From NCBI GenBank assembly GCA_038239145.1, contig JBBSFB010000012.1, positions 21,485-85,484 of the forward strand: a stretch of 64,000 nucleotides of DNA. Direction: 5' to 3'. The position numbers and the translations under genes are program-made. The notes below the pieces were generated by a model. That model worked only from the letters and a program-made list of their open reading frames with translations, had not been told where the DNA came from and ran no database searches. This DNA is from PALSA-610 sp038239145 (lineage in GTDB: Bacteria; Actinomycetota; Acidimicrobiia; IMCC26256; PALSA-610). This document shows, piece by piece, positions 17,013 to 26,168 of the stretch (the first letter of the stretch is position 1; each line of letters opens with the position of its first letter).

Positions 17013-17411
17013 GTGGACCCGATCCTGCATCTCTCCTTCCCCGTTCGCAATCTCGCCGAGAGCATCGACTTCTACGTGGAGACGCTCGGGTGCGAGCTGG
17101 GGCGGGTCCGGGACGGATTCGCGGACATCTGGTTCTACGGGATGCAGGTGACGTTGCACGACCGGCCCGAGCAGGTGTTGCCGTCGGGAGAGAACGGCGT
17201 CCGCCATTTCGGGGTGACGTTGAGCGCGGCGCAGATGGACGCGCTCATGGCGCGGGCCGAGGCAAGGGGCGCAGTGTTCGCGAGCCCGGTGTCGACCGAT
17301 GATCCCGGCACCGACCGGGAGCAGACGAAGGCCAAGATCCTCGACCCGAGTGGTCATGAGATCGAGATCAAGACCTACGTCGACCCCGCCGCGGCCCTCG
17401 GCCGGGCCTGA
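17013..17411 (+). CDS. VOC family protein (glyoxalase-like)
   Basis: A 132-residue vicinal-oxygen-chelate protein. LHLSFPVRNLAESIDFYVET with LGCELGR is the standard beginning, RHFGVTLSAAQMDALMARAE opens the second repeat, and AKILDPSGHEIEIKTY carries the metal-ligand Glu region. GTG 17013 is the only sensible start because homology begins at once; TAGGAT precedes it. It is divergent from the aldo/keto reductase pseudogene and lies upstream of the MerR-AKR-LLM cluster on the same strand. The reaction is unknown. It is a distant relative of the VOC protein at 11905. Confidence 0.85.
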   Translation: MDPILHLSFPVRNLAESIDFYVETLGCELGRVRDGFADIWFYGMQVTLHDRPEQVLPSGENGVRHFGVTLSAAQMDALMARAEARGAVFASPVSTDDPGTDREQTKAKILDPSGHEIEIKTYVDPAAALGRA

Positions 17412-17480
17412 CGCCCGCCCGGGAACGGATTTTCGAACCGGGTTGACTGAGAGCGCGCTCGAAGTCATACCGTCGGAGCT

Positions 17481-17844
17481 GTGACCACACTCTCCATCGC
17501 CGCCACAGCGGAACGCACCGGCGTCTCGGCCCACACCCTGCGGTACTACGAGCGCATCGGCCTCATCGATCCGGTCGGTCGCGACGAAGGCGGGCGCCGG
17601 GTCTACAGCGACACCGACCTGCTCCGAGTCGACTTCCTCCGCAAGCTCCGCTTACTCCCGCATGCCGATCGCCCGCATGCGGGAGTACGTCGAGATGATC
17701 CGCCGGGGCCCGAGCACCGAGCCGGCCCGCCTGGCCCTACTCGAAGAGCACCGCCGACACGTCCTGCACGACCTCGAGCACCTCAACGACTGCTTGGGCG
17801 CCATCAACTACAAGATCGACATGTATCGAAGGAGCACTTCATGA
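17481..17844 (+). pseudogene. MerR-family transcriptional regulator, single frameshift
   Basis: The first ~58 codons read a MerR DNA-binding domain: TTLSIAATAERTGVSAHTLR, YYERIGLI, GRRVYSDTDLLRVDFLRKLR. After ~17655 the frame is lost and similarity resumes one frame over at 17662 with MPIARMREYVEMIRRGPST, the LLEEHRRHVLHDLEHLNDCL coiled-coil helix and a normal MerR end (INYKIDMYRRSTS) at TGA 17844. One base has been lost at the poly-CT stretch before CCCGCATGCC. Repaired, the protein would be ~121 residues, a normal length for the AKR-associated MerR type. Its stop overlaps the ATG of the following AKR gene (ATGA), so it is probably the regulator of that operon. Either a recent mutation or a sequencing error. 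Confidence 0.85.
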
Positions 17845-18878
17845 CCGCCACACCTGACTCCATTCGCAGTCCCATTCCCACGCGCACGCTCGGTCGCTCC
17901 GGCCTCACCGTCTCGGCCGAAGGCCTCGGCTGCATGGGTATGAGCGACTTCTACGGCACCGGCGACGATGCCGAGTCGACCACCACAATCCACCGCGCCC
18001 TCGACCTCGGCGTCACCTTCCTCGACACCTCCGACATGTACGGACCGTTCACGAACGAGCAGCTCGTCGGACGCGCGATCAAGGGCCGCCGCAACGACGT
18101 CACGATCGCAACGAAGTTCGGGATCGAGCGCTCGGCAACCGATCCGACCCGCCGCGTCGTCCGCGGCGACGCCGCCTACGTCCGCACCGCGTGCGACGCG
18201 TCGCTGCAACGTCTCGGCGTCGACACCATCGACCTCTACTACGTGCACCGCACCGACCCGAAGACCCCGATCGAGGAGACGATCGGGGCGATGGCCGAGC
18301 TCGTCGCGTCCGGCAAGGTGCGCTACCTCGGGTTGTCCGAAGCCGCCGCCGACACACTCCGCCGGGCCCACGCAGTGCACCCGATCTCGGCGTTGCAGAG
18401 CGAGTGGTCGCTCTGGAGCCGGGACCTCGAGACCGAGATGGTCGGTCTCTGCCGTGAGCTCGGCGTGGGCATCGTTCCGTACAGCCCACTCGGACGCGGA
18501 TTCCTCACCGGACAGATCGCGTCCCTCGACGACTTCGAAGCCGGCGACTTCCGGCGCCACAGCCCCCGCTTCCAGGGCGAGAACTTCGCCAAGAACCTCG
18601 ACCTCGTCGACCGGGTCCGCAAGCTCGCAGCCGAGAAGGGCTGCACACCCGGTCAGCTCGCGCTGGCCTGGGTACTCGCCCAGGGCGACGACGTCGCGCC
18701 GATCCCCGGCACCAAGCGGGTGAGGTACCTGGAAGAGAATGCTGCGGCTGTCGATGTCGACCTGACCGCCGCCGACCTCGCCGCCATCGACGCCGCATTC
18801 CCCAATGACGTCGCCGCCGGTGCCCGCTATCCCGACATGAGCCCGATCGAACCCCTCACCCCGAAGGCGCACGCATGA
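17841..18878 (+). CDS. Aldo/keto reductase
   Basis: A 345-residue (alpha/beta)8-barrel oxidoreductase using NADPH. Motifs: GLGCMGMSDFYG near the start, FLDTSDMYGPFTNEQLVG with the catalytic Asp and Tyr, IATKFGIE with the catalytic Lys, DTIDLYYVHRTDP with the His, and the cofactor-binding IPGTKRVRYLEEN. It is of the AKR13-like group (YhdN/perakine-reductase type) that reduces aldehydes and quinones. Its ATG overlaps the MerR stop, and its own stop overlaps the LLM gene start, so the three form one translationally coupled operon, probably an inducible detoxification unit (inference). It is closely similar to the AKR at 24874. Confidence 0.93.
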   Translation: MTATPDSIRSPIPTRTLGRSGLTVSAEGLGCMGMSDFYGTGDDAESTTTIHRALDLGVTFLDTSDMYGPFTNEQLVGRAIKGRRNDVTIATKFGIERSATDPTRRVVRGDAAYVRTACDASLQRLGVDTIDLYYVHRTDPKTPIEETIGAMAELVASGKVRYLGLSEAAADTLRRAHAVHPISALQSEWSLWSRDLETEMVGLCRELGVGIVPYSPLGRGFLTGQIASLDDFEAGDFRRHSPRFQGENFAKNLDLVDRVRKLAAEKGCTPGQLALAWVLAQGDDVAPIPGTKRVRYLEENAAAVDVDLTAADLAAIDAAFPNDVAAGARYPDMSPIEPLTPKAHA

Positions 18879-19738
18879 AAACCGGCCTACACATCGTCAC
18901 CTGGGACTTCCCCGGCGGTCCCACCTCGCTCGGATCCACGCTCGCCGGGATCGGCCAAGCGGCCGAGGAAGCCGGTCTCTCCGACATCAGCGTGATGGAT
19001 CACTGGTACCAGATGGACGCGCTCGCGCCCGCGACCGAGCCGATGATGGAGGGCTACACGACCCTCGGGTTCCTCGCCGCGCACACCGAGACGATCAGGC
19101 TCGGACTCCTCGTCACCGGCGTGACGTACCGCTATCCCGGGCTCCTCGCGAAGACCGTCGCCACCCTCGACCTCCTCTGCGGTGGTCGGGGCCAGCTCGG
19201 CATCGGCGCCGCGTGGTACCAGCGCGAGCACGAAGGCCTCGGGGTCCCGTTCCCACCGATCTCCGAACGCTTCGAGATCCTCGAAGAGGTGCTGCAGATC
19301 TGCTTCCAGATGTGGAGCGACGAAGACGGACCCTTCACGAGCAAGCACTTCCAGCTCAACGAGACGATCTGCAACCCGCACCCGATCAGCAAGCCGCGCA
19401 TCCCGGTGCTCATCGGTGGTGGCGGTGAGCGCAAGACGCTTCGGCTCGTCGCCAAGTACGCCGACGCATGCAACCTGTTCGCCTCGGATCCCGACGAGGT
19501 CGCGCACAAGCTCGACGTACTGAAGCAGCACTGCGACACCGAGGGACGCGACTACGCCACGATCACGAAGACGATGCTGTCGCGCGGCAATCCCGCCGAC
19601 GTCGATGCCGTCGTCGACGAGATGCGCATCTACGCCAAGCTCGGCATCGACACCGTCATCTTCGTACCGGGTGGCGACCCGGTCGCCTACACGCAGCGAC
19701 TGGGCGGCGACCTCGGCGCACGCCTCGAGGAGCTCTAG
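18875..19738 (+). CDS. LLM-class F420-dependent oxidoreductase
   Basis: A 287-residue TIM-barrel protein of the luciferase-like monooxygenase superfamily, F420-dependent branch. LSDISVMDHWYQMDALAP, TIRLGLLVTGVTYRYPGLLA, RGQLGIGAAWYQREHEGLGV and IPVLIGGGGERKTLRLVAKY are diagnostic. Members reduce or oxidise small molecules with the deazaflavin F420 as hydride carrier. The gene starts inside the stop codon of the AKR gene (ATGA) and belongs to the MerR-AKR-LLM operon. The pairing of AKR with an F420 enzyme suggests linked redox steps on one substrate, which cannot be named. It is convergent with the aldehyde dehydrogenase gene 4 bp away. Confidence 0.92.
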   Translation: MKTGLHIVTWDFPGGPTSLGSTLAGIGQAAEEAGLSDISVMDHWYQMDALAPATEPMMEGYTTLGFLAAHTETIRLGLLVTGVTYRYPGLLAKTVATLDLLCGGRGQLGIGAAWYQREHEGLGVPFPPISERFEILEEVLQICFQMWSDEDGPFTSKHFQLNETICNPHPISKPRIPVLIGGGGERKTLRLVAKYADACNLFASDPDEVAHKLDVLKQHCDTEGRDYATITKTMLSRGNPADVDAVVDEMRIYAKLGIDTVIFVPGGDPVAYTQRLGGDLGARLEEL

Positions 19739-19741
19739 CTC

Positions 19742-21163
19742 TCAAACGAAGAGGGCTTTGACCTCGAGGAACTCCTCGAGGCCGTACTTGCCGTGCTCGC
19801 GGCCGTTGCCCGACTGCTTGTAGCCACCAAACGGTGCGCCGCCCACGTACCGGCCCTGGTTGACTTGCACCTGACCGGCCCGGAGCTTGCGCGCCACCTG
19901 CTGCGCGCGCTCGTCGCCGCCCCACACACCCGCGGCCAGCCCGTAGGTCGTGTCGTTGGCGATGTCGATTGCTTCTTCCTCGGTGTCGTACGGAATGATC
20001 GAGAGCACGGGACCGAAGATCTCCTCCTGGGCGATGGTCATCTCGCGCGTCACGTTGGAGAACACCGTCGGCTTGACGAAATAGCCCGTCGTCAGATCGT
20101 CGGGCGCCTCGGCCCCGCCGGTCACGAGCGTCGCACCCTCGGCGATGCCTTTCTCGATGTAGCCACGCACGCGGTCGCGTTGGACCGACGAGATCAACGG
20201 TCCGAGCCGGGTGCCGTCGGCGAAGGGATCGCCGATCGTGTACGTCTCCGCCGCGGCGCGGGCAAGTTCCTCGACCTCGGCGAGCCGGGCCCGGGGAACG
20301 AGCATGCGCGTGAGCGCGCTGCACGTCTGTCCGGAGTTCGCGTATGCGGCACCGACCCCGCGCGCCACTGCGGTTGCGAAGTCGGCGTCATCGAGGAGCA
20401 CGTTCGGCGACTTTCCGCCGAGCTCCAGCGCCACGCGCTTGATCGTCGGCGCCGCGAGCTGCCCGACCCGACGCCCGGCCCGGGTCGAGCCGGTGAACGA
20501 AACCATGTCGACGTCGGGGTGCGCGGCGAGCGCCTCACCCACCACCGGGCCCACTCCCGTGACGAGGTTGAACACGCCGGGCGGGAAACCGATCTCGTCG
20601 ATGATCGCCGCGAGGATGAACGCGTTGACGGGCGCGACCTCCGACGGCTTCAACACCACCGTGCAACCCGCCGCGAGCGCGTACGCGACCTTTGCGCCGA
20701 TCTGGTTCAGCGGATAGTTCCACGGCGTGATGCAACCCACCACACCGATCGGCTCCTTGACCACGAGCCCGTTGCTCGTGTCCTCGAAGGCGAAGGTCGA
20801 CGCGAGCTCAGCCGCAGTCGAGAACGCGGCGATCCCGGTGCCGACCTGGATCGCGGCCGACAACCGTTTCGGCATGCCGACCTCATGGGCGATCACGTCT
20901 GCGATCTCGTCCCTGCGCGCTTCGAGGGCCTCGGCCACCCGCAGCAACATTTTCCCCCGCTCGGGCGCCGGCTCCGCCGACCAGCCCGGGAACGCGGCCT
21001 TTGCCGCCGCAACCGCCCGATCGATGTCGGCCGCCGTGCCCTCGGGGATGGTCGCGAACAACTCCTCGGTAGTCGAGTCGATCACGTCCAGCGTCCCCGT
21101 CCCGTCCGGAGCGACCCAGGCGCCGTCGATGTAGAGCTTCTCGAAGATCTTGGCGGTCGTCAT
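19742..21163 (-). CDS. NAD(P)-dependent aldehyde dehydrogenase
   Basis: A 473-residue aldehyde dehydrogenase that oxidises an aldehyde to the acid. ITPWNYPLNQIGAKVAYALA is the cofactor-domain segment, FTGSTRAGRRVGQLAA is the dinucleotide loop, VALELGGKSPNVLLDDAD has the general-base Glu, and ANSGQTCSALTRMLVPRARL has the nucleophile Cys. EEIFGPVLSIIPYDTEEEAI and the end PFGGYKQSGNGREHGKYGL are typical. All catalytic residues are present. It stands alone and is convergent with the MerR-AKR-LLM operon; a functional link is possible because AKR and ALDH handle aldehydes, but not shown. Confidence 0.94.
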   Translation of the reverse strand: MTTAKIFEKLYIDGAWVAPDGTGTLDVIDSTTEELFATIPEGTAADIDRAVAAAKAAFPGWSAEPAPERGKMLLRVAEALEARRDEIADVIAHEVGMPKRLSAAIQVGTGIAAFSTAAELASTFAFEDTSNGLVVKEPIGVVGCITPWNYPLNQIGAKVAYALAAGCTVVLKPSEVAPVNAFILAAIIDEIGFPPGVFNLVTGVGPVVGEALAAHPDVDMVSFTGSTRAGRRVGQLAAPTIKRVALELGGKSPNVLLDDADFATAVARGVGAAYANSGQTCSALTRMLVPRARLAEVEELARAAAETYTIGDPFADGTRLGPLISSVQRDRVRGYIEKGIAEGATLVTGGAEAPDDLTTGYFVKPTVFSNVTREMTIAQEEIFGPVLSIIPYDTEEEAIDIANDTTYGLAAGVWGGDERAQQVARKLRAGQVQVNQGRYVGGAPFGGYKQSGNGREHGKYGLEEFLEVKALFV

Positions 21164-21321
21164 GGTGCTTCTCCTGCCGATACGACACTTTTCGATTCGA
21201 CACTACCTAGGCCCCGCGTGCCGGAACAGGGGCCGAACCATCGGGAAATAAGGCATCTGCCCGATGCGAAGAGGGGGTTCTTAGGCCGACTCTGTAGGAG
21301 TACGAAGAGGCAGGAGACGCC

Positions 21322-21513
21322 ATGTACGAGAACCCCGAAATCACACGCCAACTGGTGAACGAACGGATCGACGAAGGACGTTGCCTCGCCGCGAACCGCC
21401 GCCTCGCCGGATCTGCCCGGCGCCGGGATCGACGACCGTTGCGCTCACGCCTGACGCACCGATTCGGCACCCTACGCCGGGCGATACCGACCCCGAAGCC
21501 CGCGACCGCGTGA
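21322..21513 (+). CDS. Small basic hypothetical protein (63 aa)
   Basis: Starts with MYENPEITRQLVNERIDEG and continues with an Arg-rich segment ending RAIPTPKPATA. The ribosome site AGGAG six bases before the ATG is good. The opening N-P-E-I-x-R-Q-L resembles small actinobacterial proteins of unknown role that begin with a short amphipathic helix. It is predicted to be mostly helical and strongly positive. I recognise no domain. It lies just before the large LuxR-type regulator gene on the same strand and could be its upstream partner, but nothing proves that. It may not be expressed. Confidence 0.45.
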   Translation: MYENPEITRQLVNERIDEGRCLAANRRLAGSARRRDRRPLRSRLTHRFGTLRRAIPTPKPATA

Positions 21514-21612
21514 GAGGTGCCGCGTCCGTTCCTGACCGCAGCGGGTGATGCCCGCCCCGGTGCGGGTGAAATCGGGCGCAACACGGCTCGGGACTGGACC
21601 AAACTGCACGGT

Positions 21613-24567
21613 GTGCCCGACCGCGTCTCCAGCTCCCGTTTCGTCGGTCGCCGCGCGGAGCTGACCCGGCTCGAAGAGACGTGGAAAGCCGCCGTCGCCG
21701 ACGAACGGGCCGGCGTGGTGCTGATCGGCGGCGAGGCCGGCGTCGGCAAGTCCCGGCTGGTGACCGAGTTCGTCGAGCGGGTGCCCGAGCCGTCGGTCGT
21801 GCTCTGCGGACAGTGCTTCGATCTCGCGGACCGGGCGCTGCCTTTCGGCCCGATCGTGCAGGTGTTGCGCACACTGCACCGCACGCTCGATGCCGACGAC
21901 CTCGAGATCGTCATCGGACCGGGCCGGGAGGAGCTCGCCGCGCTCCTCCCCGAGCTGCACGCTCCCGTCCGCGAGGGCATCGTCGCCGGGGCTTTGTTCG
22001 AGCAGCTGCTCGGCGTGTTCGAACGTTTGAGCGAGCTCGCGCCCACGCTGCTGTTGCTCGAAGATCTGCACTGGGCCGACCGGTCGACACGCGAGCTGTT
22101 CGCGTACCTCGCCGGCAGCCTCCGGAGCGCGTCGATGGTGCTCATCGGCACGTACCGATCCGACGACCTGCACCGCCGTCATCCGTTGCGCACGATGATC
22201 GCCGAGCTCGACCGGTCCGGATCGGTCGAGCGCATCGATCTCGACCGCTTCGACCGCGACGAGGTGCGCGAGCTCATCTCCGCGATCGTCGGGACCGAAC
22301 CGACCGCAGAGCTCGTCGACCGAACGTTCCTGCGTTCGGACGGCAACATCTTTTTCGCCGAAGAGCTCCTCGCGGTCGAGGGCGAGTACGGCTCGCCGAT
22401 CCCGCCGACACTGCGCGAGATCGTCCTCGCGCGCGTCGACGGCCTGTCCGAGGCCGCCCAGCAGGTACTGCGGTGCGCCGCCGTCATCGGTCGATCTGCC
22501 GATCACCGCCTCCTGGAAGCGGCCGCCGGCTTGTCGCCGACCGAGCTGCTCACGGGCGCGCGCGAAGCCGTCGTCCAGCACGTCCTCGTCACTGAGGGCG
22601 ACGGCCTCGAGTACCGCTTCCGCCACGCACTCGTACGCGAAGCCGTGGAGGACGACCTCCTCCCGGGCGATCGGGTCGCGCTGCACACGCGCGTCGCCGA
22701 GGTACTGGCCGAGCATCGTGACTGGTTCGACGGCGGCGACGCCCAGCTGTACGCGCAGCTGGCGAGTCACTGGGACGCGGCCCGCAACGCGCCGCGCGCG
22801 CTCGTCGCCGCGCTCGACGCGGCGCGCGCCGCCGAGCACATCTACGCGTACGGCGACGCCCTCGACCATGCCGAACAGATCCTCACCCTCTGGGGTCAGG
22901 TCCCCGACGCCAACACCCTCACCGGCATGCGGCACGTCGAGATGCTCAGGTACGCGGCCCTGCAGGCCGAGATGTCGGGCACCACCGACCGGGCCCTCGA
23001 CTACATCAAGGCCGCGGCGGCCGAGGTCGATCCGGTCGCCGACCCGATCGTCGCAGGCCTCTTGCACGAACGATGGGGTCGCTACCTCTGGATGCTGTCG
23101 CGCGAGTGGACGGAGATCATCGAACACTGCCGCCGCGCGGTGGCACTCGTTCCCGAAGCGCCCAGTCCGGCGCGCGCCCGGGTGCTCGCGACCCTCGGCC
23201 AACAACTCATGCTCGCCGGTCAGAGCGACGAGGCGATCTCGGTCTGCGAGCAGGCGATCGCCATCGCCCAGGAGATCGGCGAGACCGCCACCGAAGGTCA
23301 CGCGCGCAACTCGCTGGGCACCGCGCTCGGGTCCATAGGACGGAGCGACGACGGCCTGGCCGAGCTCCACCGGGCGCGCGAGCTCGCGATCGAGACCCAG
23401 TCGTGGGGCGACATCGCGCGCGCGGCTGTCAACGAGGGGGGTGCGCTGCAGACGCTGGCCCGCCACGAGGAAGTGGTCGCCATCTCGCTCGAGGGCGCCG
23501 AGATCGCGCGGGCGCACGGCCTCGACCGCGCCTTCGGCGCGTTCTTGCGCCTGAACGCGATCGAATCACTCCGGATCCTGGGGCGCTGGGACGAGGCCGA
23601 AGAACAGCTGCGCGAGGTCGAGAGCGTCGACCCGCTCGGCATCGACGCCTGGCGGGTCGCCGAACAGCGCTGCATGTTCGCGGTGGCCCGGGGCGAGTTC
23701 GCGCTCGCACGAATCGAAGCGGCACGCATGGCAGAGCTCATCGGTCCGGTGCTGCACGAGCGCGATCTCCAGACCGTCGACCAGGCGTACATCGCGATCG
23801 CGGCGTGGAGTGGCGACGAGGTCGGCGCGTTGCATCTCGCATACGACTCGACGCACAAGGAGATCGTGGACCCGACTCTCTGTTCCGACGTGAGCATCGA
23901 CGTGATCATGCAAGGACTCGTTGCGGGTGGGACGGCCGCACTCCGCGCGCGCGACGAGGGCTATCGGGCGACGTACCTGGCGCAGGCGCGCGAGCTCGCG
24001 GGCCTCCTCGACGAGTGGATCGAAGGCGGTCGGTGGGACGGCGGGAAGCCGGGCGCGATCGACGGACTCCGGGCGCTGTTCGCTGCCGAGATCGCCCGCG
24101 CCGCCGGCACCGACGAGCCCACCGACTGGCTCGCGCTCGCGCACATCTGGGCGGGCTACGGAATGGCGCCGCGCCAGGCCTACGCCTATTGGCGGGCGGC
24201 CGAGGCGTTCGTCCGCGACGACGAGCGCCGGGCCGCGAGCGAAAGCGCCCGCGCCGCGTTCACGATGGTGCAGTCGATGGGTTGGCTCTGCGTGCGCGAC
24301 GCGCTCGCGAGCCTGGCCCGCCGGGCTCGTCTCGACCTCGGCCCCGGCGACGAGACCGTGTCTACGCCTGCGGATCGCTTCGGACTCACCGCACGCGAGC
24401 TCGACGTGGTGGCGCTGCTCGCGGAAGGGCGCACGAATCGCCAGATCGCCGACGCGCTCTTCATCTCGGCCAAGACCGCGAGCGTGCACGTCTCGAACAT
24501 CCTGGCCAAGCTCGGCGTGAGCAACCGGGGTGAGGCGGCCGCGGCCGCGCGCCGGCTCGGGCTCTGA
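21613..24567 (+). CDS. LuxR-family regulator with STAND-type ATPase and TPR-like repeats
   Basis: About 984 residues. The N-terminal SSRFVGRRAELTRLEETW leads into an ATPase with Walker A GGEAGVGKSRLVTEF and Walker B-like TLLLLEDLHWADRSTREL. The middle ~550 residues are helical repeats of tetratricopeptide type. The C-terminus is a LuxR DNA-binding domain: GLTARELDVVALLAEGRTNR, QIADALFISAKTASVHVSNI, LAKLGVSNRGEAAA. Such proteins (LAL/MalT-like) use nucleotide-driven oligomerisation to activate target promoters in answer to a ligand. GTG 21613 is preferred because homology begins there; GTG 21517 is an in-frame alternative lacking a spaced ribosome site. It stands alone. Target genes are unknown; the neighbouring AKR at 24874 is a candidate. 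Confidence 0.9.
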   Translation: MPDRVSSSRFVGRRAELTRLEETWKAAVADERAGVVLIGGEAGVGKSRLVTEFVERVPEPSVVLCGQCFDLADRALPFGPIVQVLRTLHRTLDADDLEIVIGPGREELAALLPELHAPVREGIVAGALFEQLLGVFERLSELAPTLLLLEDLHWADRSTRELFAYLAGSLRSASMVLIGTYRSDDLHRRHPLRTMIAELDRSGSVERIDLDRFDRDEVRELISAIVGTEPTAELVDRTFLRSDGNIFFAEELLAVEGEYGSPIPPTLREIVLARVDGLSEAAQQVLRCAAVIGRSADHRLLEAAAGLSPTELLTGAREAVVQHVLVTEGDGLEYRFRHALVREAVEDDLLPGDRVALHTRVAEVLAEHRDWFDGGDAQLYAQLASHWDAARNAPRALVAALDAARAAEHIYAYGDALDHAEQILTLWGQVPDANTLTGMRHVEMLRYAALQAEMSGTTDRALDYIKAAAAEVDPVADPIVAGLLHERWGRYLWMLSREWTEIIEHCRRAVALVPEAPSPARARVLATLGQQLMLAGQSDEAISVCEQAIAIAQEIGETATEGHARNSLGTALGSIGRSDDGLAELHRARELAIETQSWGDIARAAVNEGGALQTLARHEEVVAISLEGAEIARAHGLDRAFGAFLRLNAIESLRILGRWDEAEEQLREVESVDPLGIDAWRVAEQRCMFAVARGEFALARIEAARMAELIGPVLHERDLQTVDQAYIAIAAWSGDEVGALHLAYDSTHKEIVDPTLCSDVSIDVIMQGLVAGGTAALRARDEGYRATYLAQARELAGLLDEWIEGGRWDGGKPGAIDGLRALFAAEIARAAGTDEPTDWLALAHIWAGYGMAPRQAYAYWRAAEAFVRDDERRAASESARAAFTMVQSMGWLCVRDALASLARRARLDLGPGDETVSTPADRFGLTARELDVVALLAEGRTNRQIADALFISAKTASVHVSNILAKLGVSNRGEAAAAARRLGL

Positions 24568-24589
24568 CGCCTTCACGACTGCGCACGAA

Positions 24590-24790
24590 CTACGGGCGCG
24601 CGCCGTTCATCATCAGCGCGACAGACGCTCGGCCTGTTCGTCGCAGTCAAGCGCATCTTCGATAGCCATCCCGATCGCGTTGACGAGCCGCACCAGATCG
24701 TCGATATCGGTGTCGGGCCGCGCCGCGCCGATTTCCTGGGCGCGGGCCAACAGCTCGGCCGCCGTCGGCGAAGACGAACGGGTCGCGTAG
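24590..24790 (-). pseudogene. C-terminal remnant of a TetR-family regulator
   Basis: Minus-strand reading gives SPTAAELLARAQEIGAARPD, TDIDDLVRLVNAIGMAIE and AERL, then after a one-base shift ALMMNGARP and a TAG at 24592. This is the end of the ligand-binding domain of TetR repressors (LL.RAQ..GA.R.D...DDL..L...I...). The helix-turn-helix and most of the domain are absent, because the AKR promoter and start (24874) lie where they would be. I read it as a truncated, frameshifted relic of a regulator that once faced the AKR gene. The 305-bp interval between the LuxR gene and the AKR gene otherwise holds nothing I can name. Confidence 0.5.
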
Positions 24791-24873
24791 CTCCCGGGGG
24801 CTTCCGGTACGGTCGGCGCCGCCGACGAGACGGCGATACGCCCGGTACGACGCCGCGACCGTAGAGGAGCCCC

Positions 24874-25890
24874 ATGACGAAGATTCCCGCCCGCACGCTC
24901 GGAACCGGTGGACTCTCCGCGGGCGCCATCGGTCTCGGCTGCATGAGCTTCAGCCCCGCATACGGCGGCTACGAGGGTGTCGACCCGACTGAGGTCATCG
25001 GGCGGGCCATCGACCTTGGCTCCACGATGCTCGACACTGCCGACATCTACGGCCCGCACATCAGCGAGGAAGCGGTGGGCAAAGCCATCGCGCGCCGGCG
25101 CGACGAGGTCGTGCTCGCAACGAAGTTCGGCATCATCTCACCAGCACGGAACGGCAAACCGGGAGTGGTGATCGGCACTCCGGAATACGTGCGCTCGTCG
25201 GTCGAGGGCTCTCTCAGCCGGCTCGGCACCGATCACATCGACCTCTACTACCAACACCGCGCGGATGTGAACGTCCCGATCGAGGAGACGGTCGGCGCGA
25301 TGGCCGAGCTCGTGGTCGAAGGCAAGGTGCGCTACCTCGGATTGTCCGAGGCCTCGGTCGACACGATCCGCCGGGCGGCGGTGGTCCACCCGATCGCGGC
25401 ATTGCAGAGCGAGTGGTCGTTGTGGAGCCGCGACATCGAAGACGAGGTCGTGCCAACGTGTCGGGAGCTCGGGATCGGCATCGTGGCGTTCAGCCCACTC
25501 GGACGAGGCTTCCTCACCGGCCGCATCAACACCGTGGATGATCTCGGCGAACGCGATCTCCGCCGGGCCCAACCGCGCTTCCGTGACCAGGCCTTCGACG
25601 CGAACCTGGCGTCGGTCGAGGCCGTACGCGCAGTCGCGGCCGCCCACGGCGACACGCCCGGACAGATCGCGCTGGCCTGGGTATTGGCGAAGGGTCCCGA
25701 CGTGGTGCCGATTCCGGGAACGAAGCGGATCCCGTACCTCGAGGAGAACCTCGGCGCCGTCGAGGTCGTGTTGTCGGCCGACGACATCGCCCGGCTCGAC
25801 GCCGTCACCGTCGTCGGCGACCGCTCCCTCGATCCCGAATGGATCTACCGCACGACCCCGCCCCTCGACCCGATAGCCGAAAGCCGATAG
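24874..25890 (+). CDS. Aldo/keto reductase
   Basis: A 338-residue AKR, close in sequence to the one at 17841. AIGLGCMSFSPAYGGYEG, MLDTADIYGPHISEEAVGKA (catalytic Asp/Tyr), VVLATKFGIIS (catalytic Lys), HIDLYYQHRADVNVPIEETV (His) and PIPGTKRIPYLEENLG (NADPH site) are all present. The shared LQSEWSLWSRD and SPLGRGFLTG strings with the other AKR suggest a duplication within this lineage. GTAGAGGAGCCCC before the ATG holds a strong ribosome site. The gene stands alone after a decayed TetR fragment on the other strand. Reduction of aldehydes or ketones is expected; the substrate is unknown. Confidence 0.92.
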   Translation: MTKIPARTLGTGGLSAGAIGLGCMSFSPAYGGYEGVDPTEVIGRAIDLGSTMLDTADIYGPHISEEAVGKAIARRRDEVVLATKFGIISPARNGKPGVVIGTPEYVRSSVEGSLSRLGTDHIDLYYQHRADVNVPIEETVGAMAELVVEGKVRYLGLSEASVDTIRRAAVVHPIAALQSEWSLWSRDIEDEVVPTCRELGIGIVAFSPLGRGFLTGRINTVDDLGERDLRRAQPRFRDQAFDANLASVEAVRAVAAAHGDTPGQIALAWVLAKGPDVVPIPGTKRIPYLEENLGAVEVVLSADDIARLDAVTVVGDRSLDPEWIYRTTPPLDPIAESR

Positions 25891-25939
25891 GCCGAGGGTC
25901 GAGGCATCGGTTTCGCCGCAACCGGGTAGAGCAGACGGC

Positions 25940-26146
25940 ATGCCTACCGAACCCGACTCCAAGCGCATCCAGGAACGAGCCGAAGCCCTCCTGCCCGAGG
26001 AGCAAGAGGCCGAGAGCGACGACCCGATCGCGCAGGCCGGGCAGATCCTCGCGGAGTCCGACGCCCGTCTGGCCCAGCACGCCGTTCCCGGCGCCGCGCC
26101 GATCGAGCACCGCCAGTCCGAGGACACCGTCGAGCCCGTCGACTGA
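25940..26146 (+). CDS. Small acidic hypothetical protein (68 aa)
   Basis: MPTEPDSKRIQERAEALLPE begins a highly charged helical protein with DDPIAQAGQILAESDARLAQ in the middle and an acidic end EDTVEPVD. The E-R-A-E-A-L-L-P-E-E...DDP..QA..IL.ESD.R pattern looks like a family of small actinobacterial proteins of unknown function, so I think it is real. It has no membrane segment, cysteines or known motif. It lies 49 bp after the AKR gene on the same strand and may share its transcript. It is convergent with the transglutaminase-like gene. Confidence 0.6.
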   Translation: MPTEPDSKRIQERAEALLPEEQEAESDDPIAQAGQILAESDARLAQHAVPGAAPIEHRQSEDTVEPVD

Positions 26147-26168
26147 CCCCGATTTCTGCGGCCCGGCT

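Noticed and set aside
21517..21612. N-terminal extension of the LuxR-type regulator from GTG 21517
   Set aside because: The 32 extra residues have no similarity and the GAGAG before the GTG is not spaced for ribosome binding. Kept only as an alternative start.
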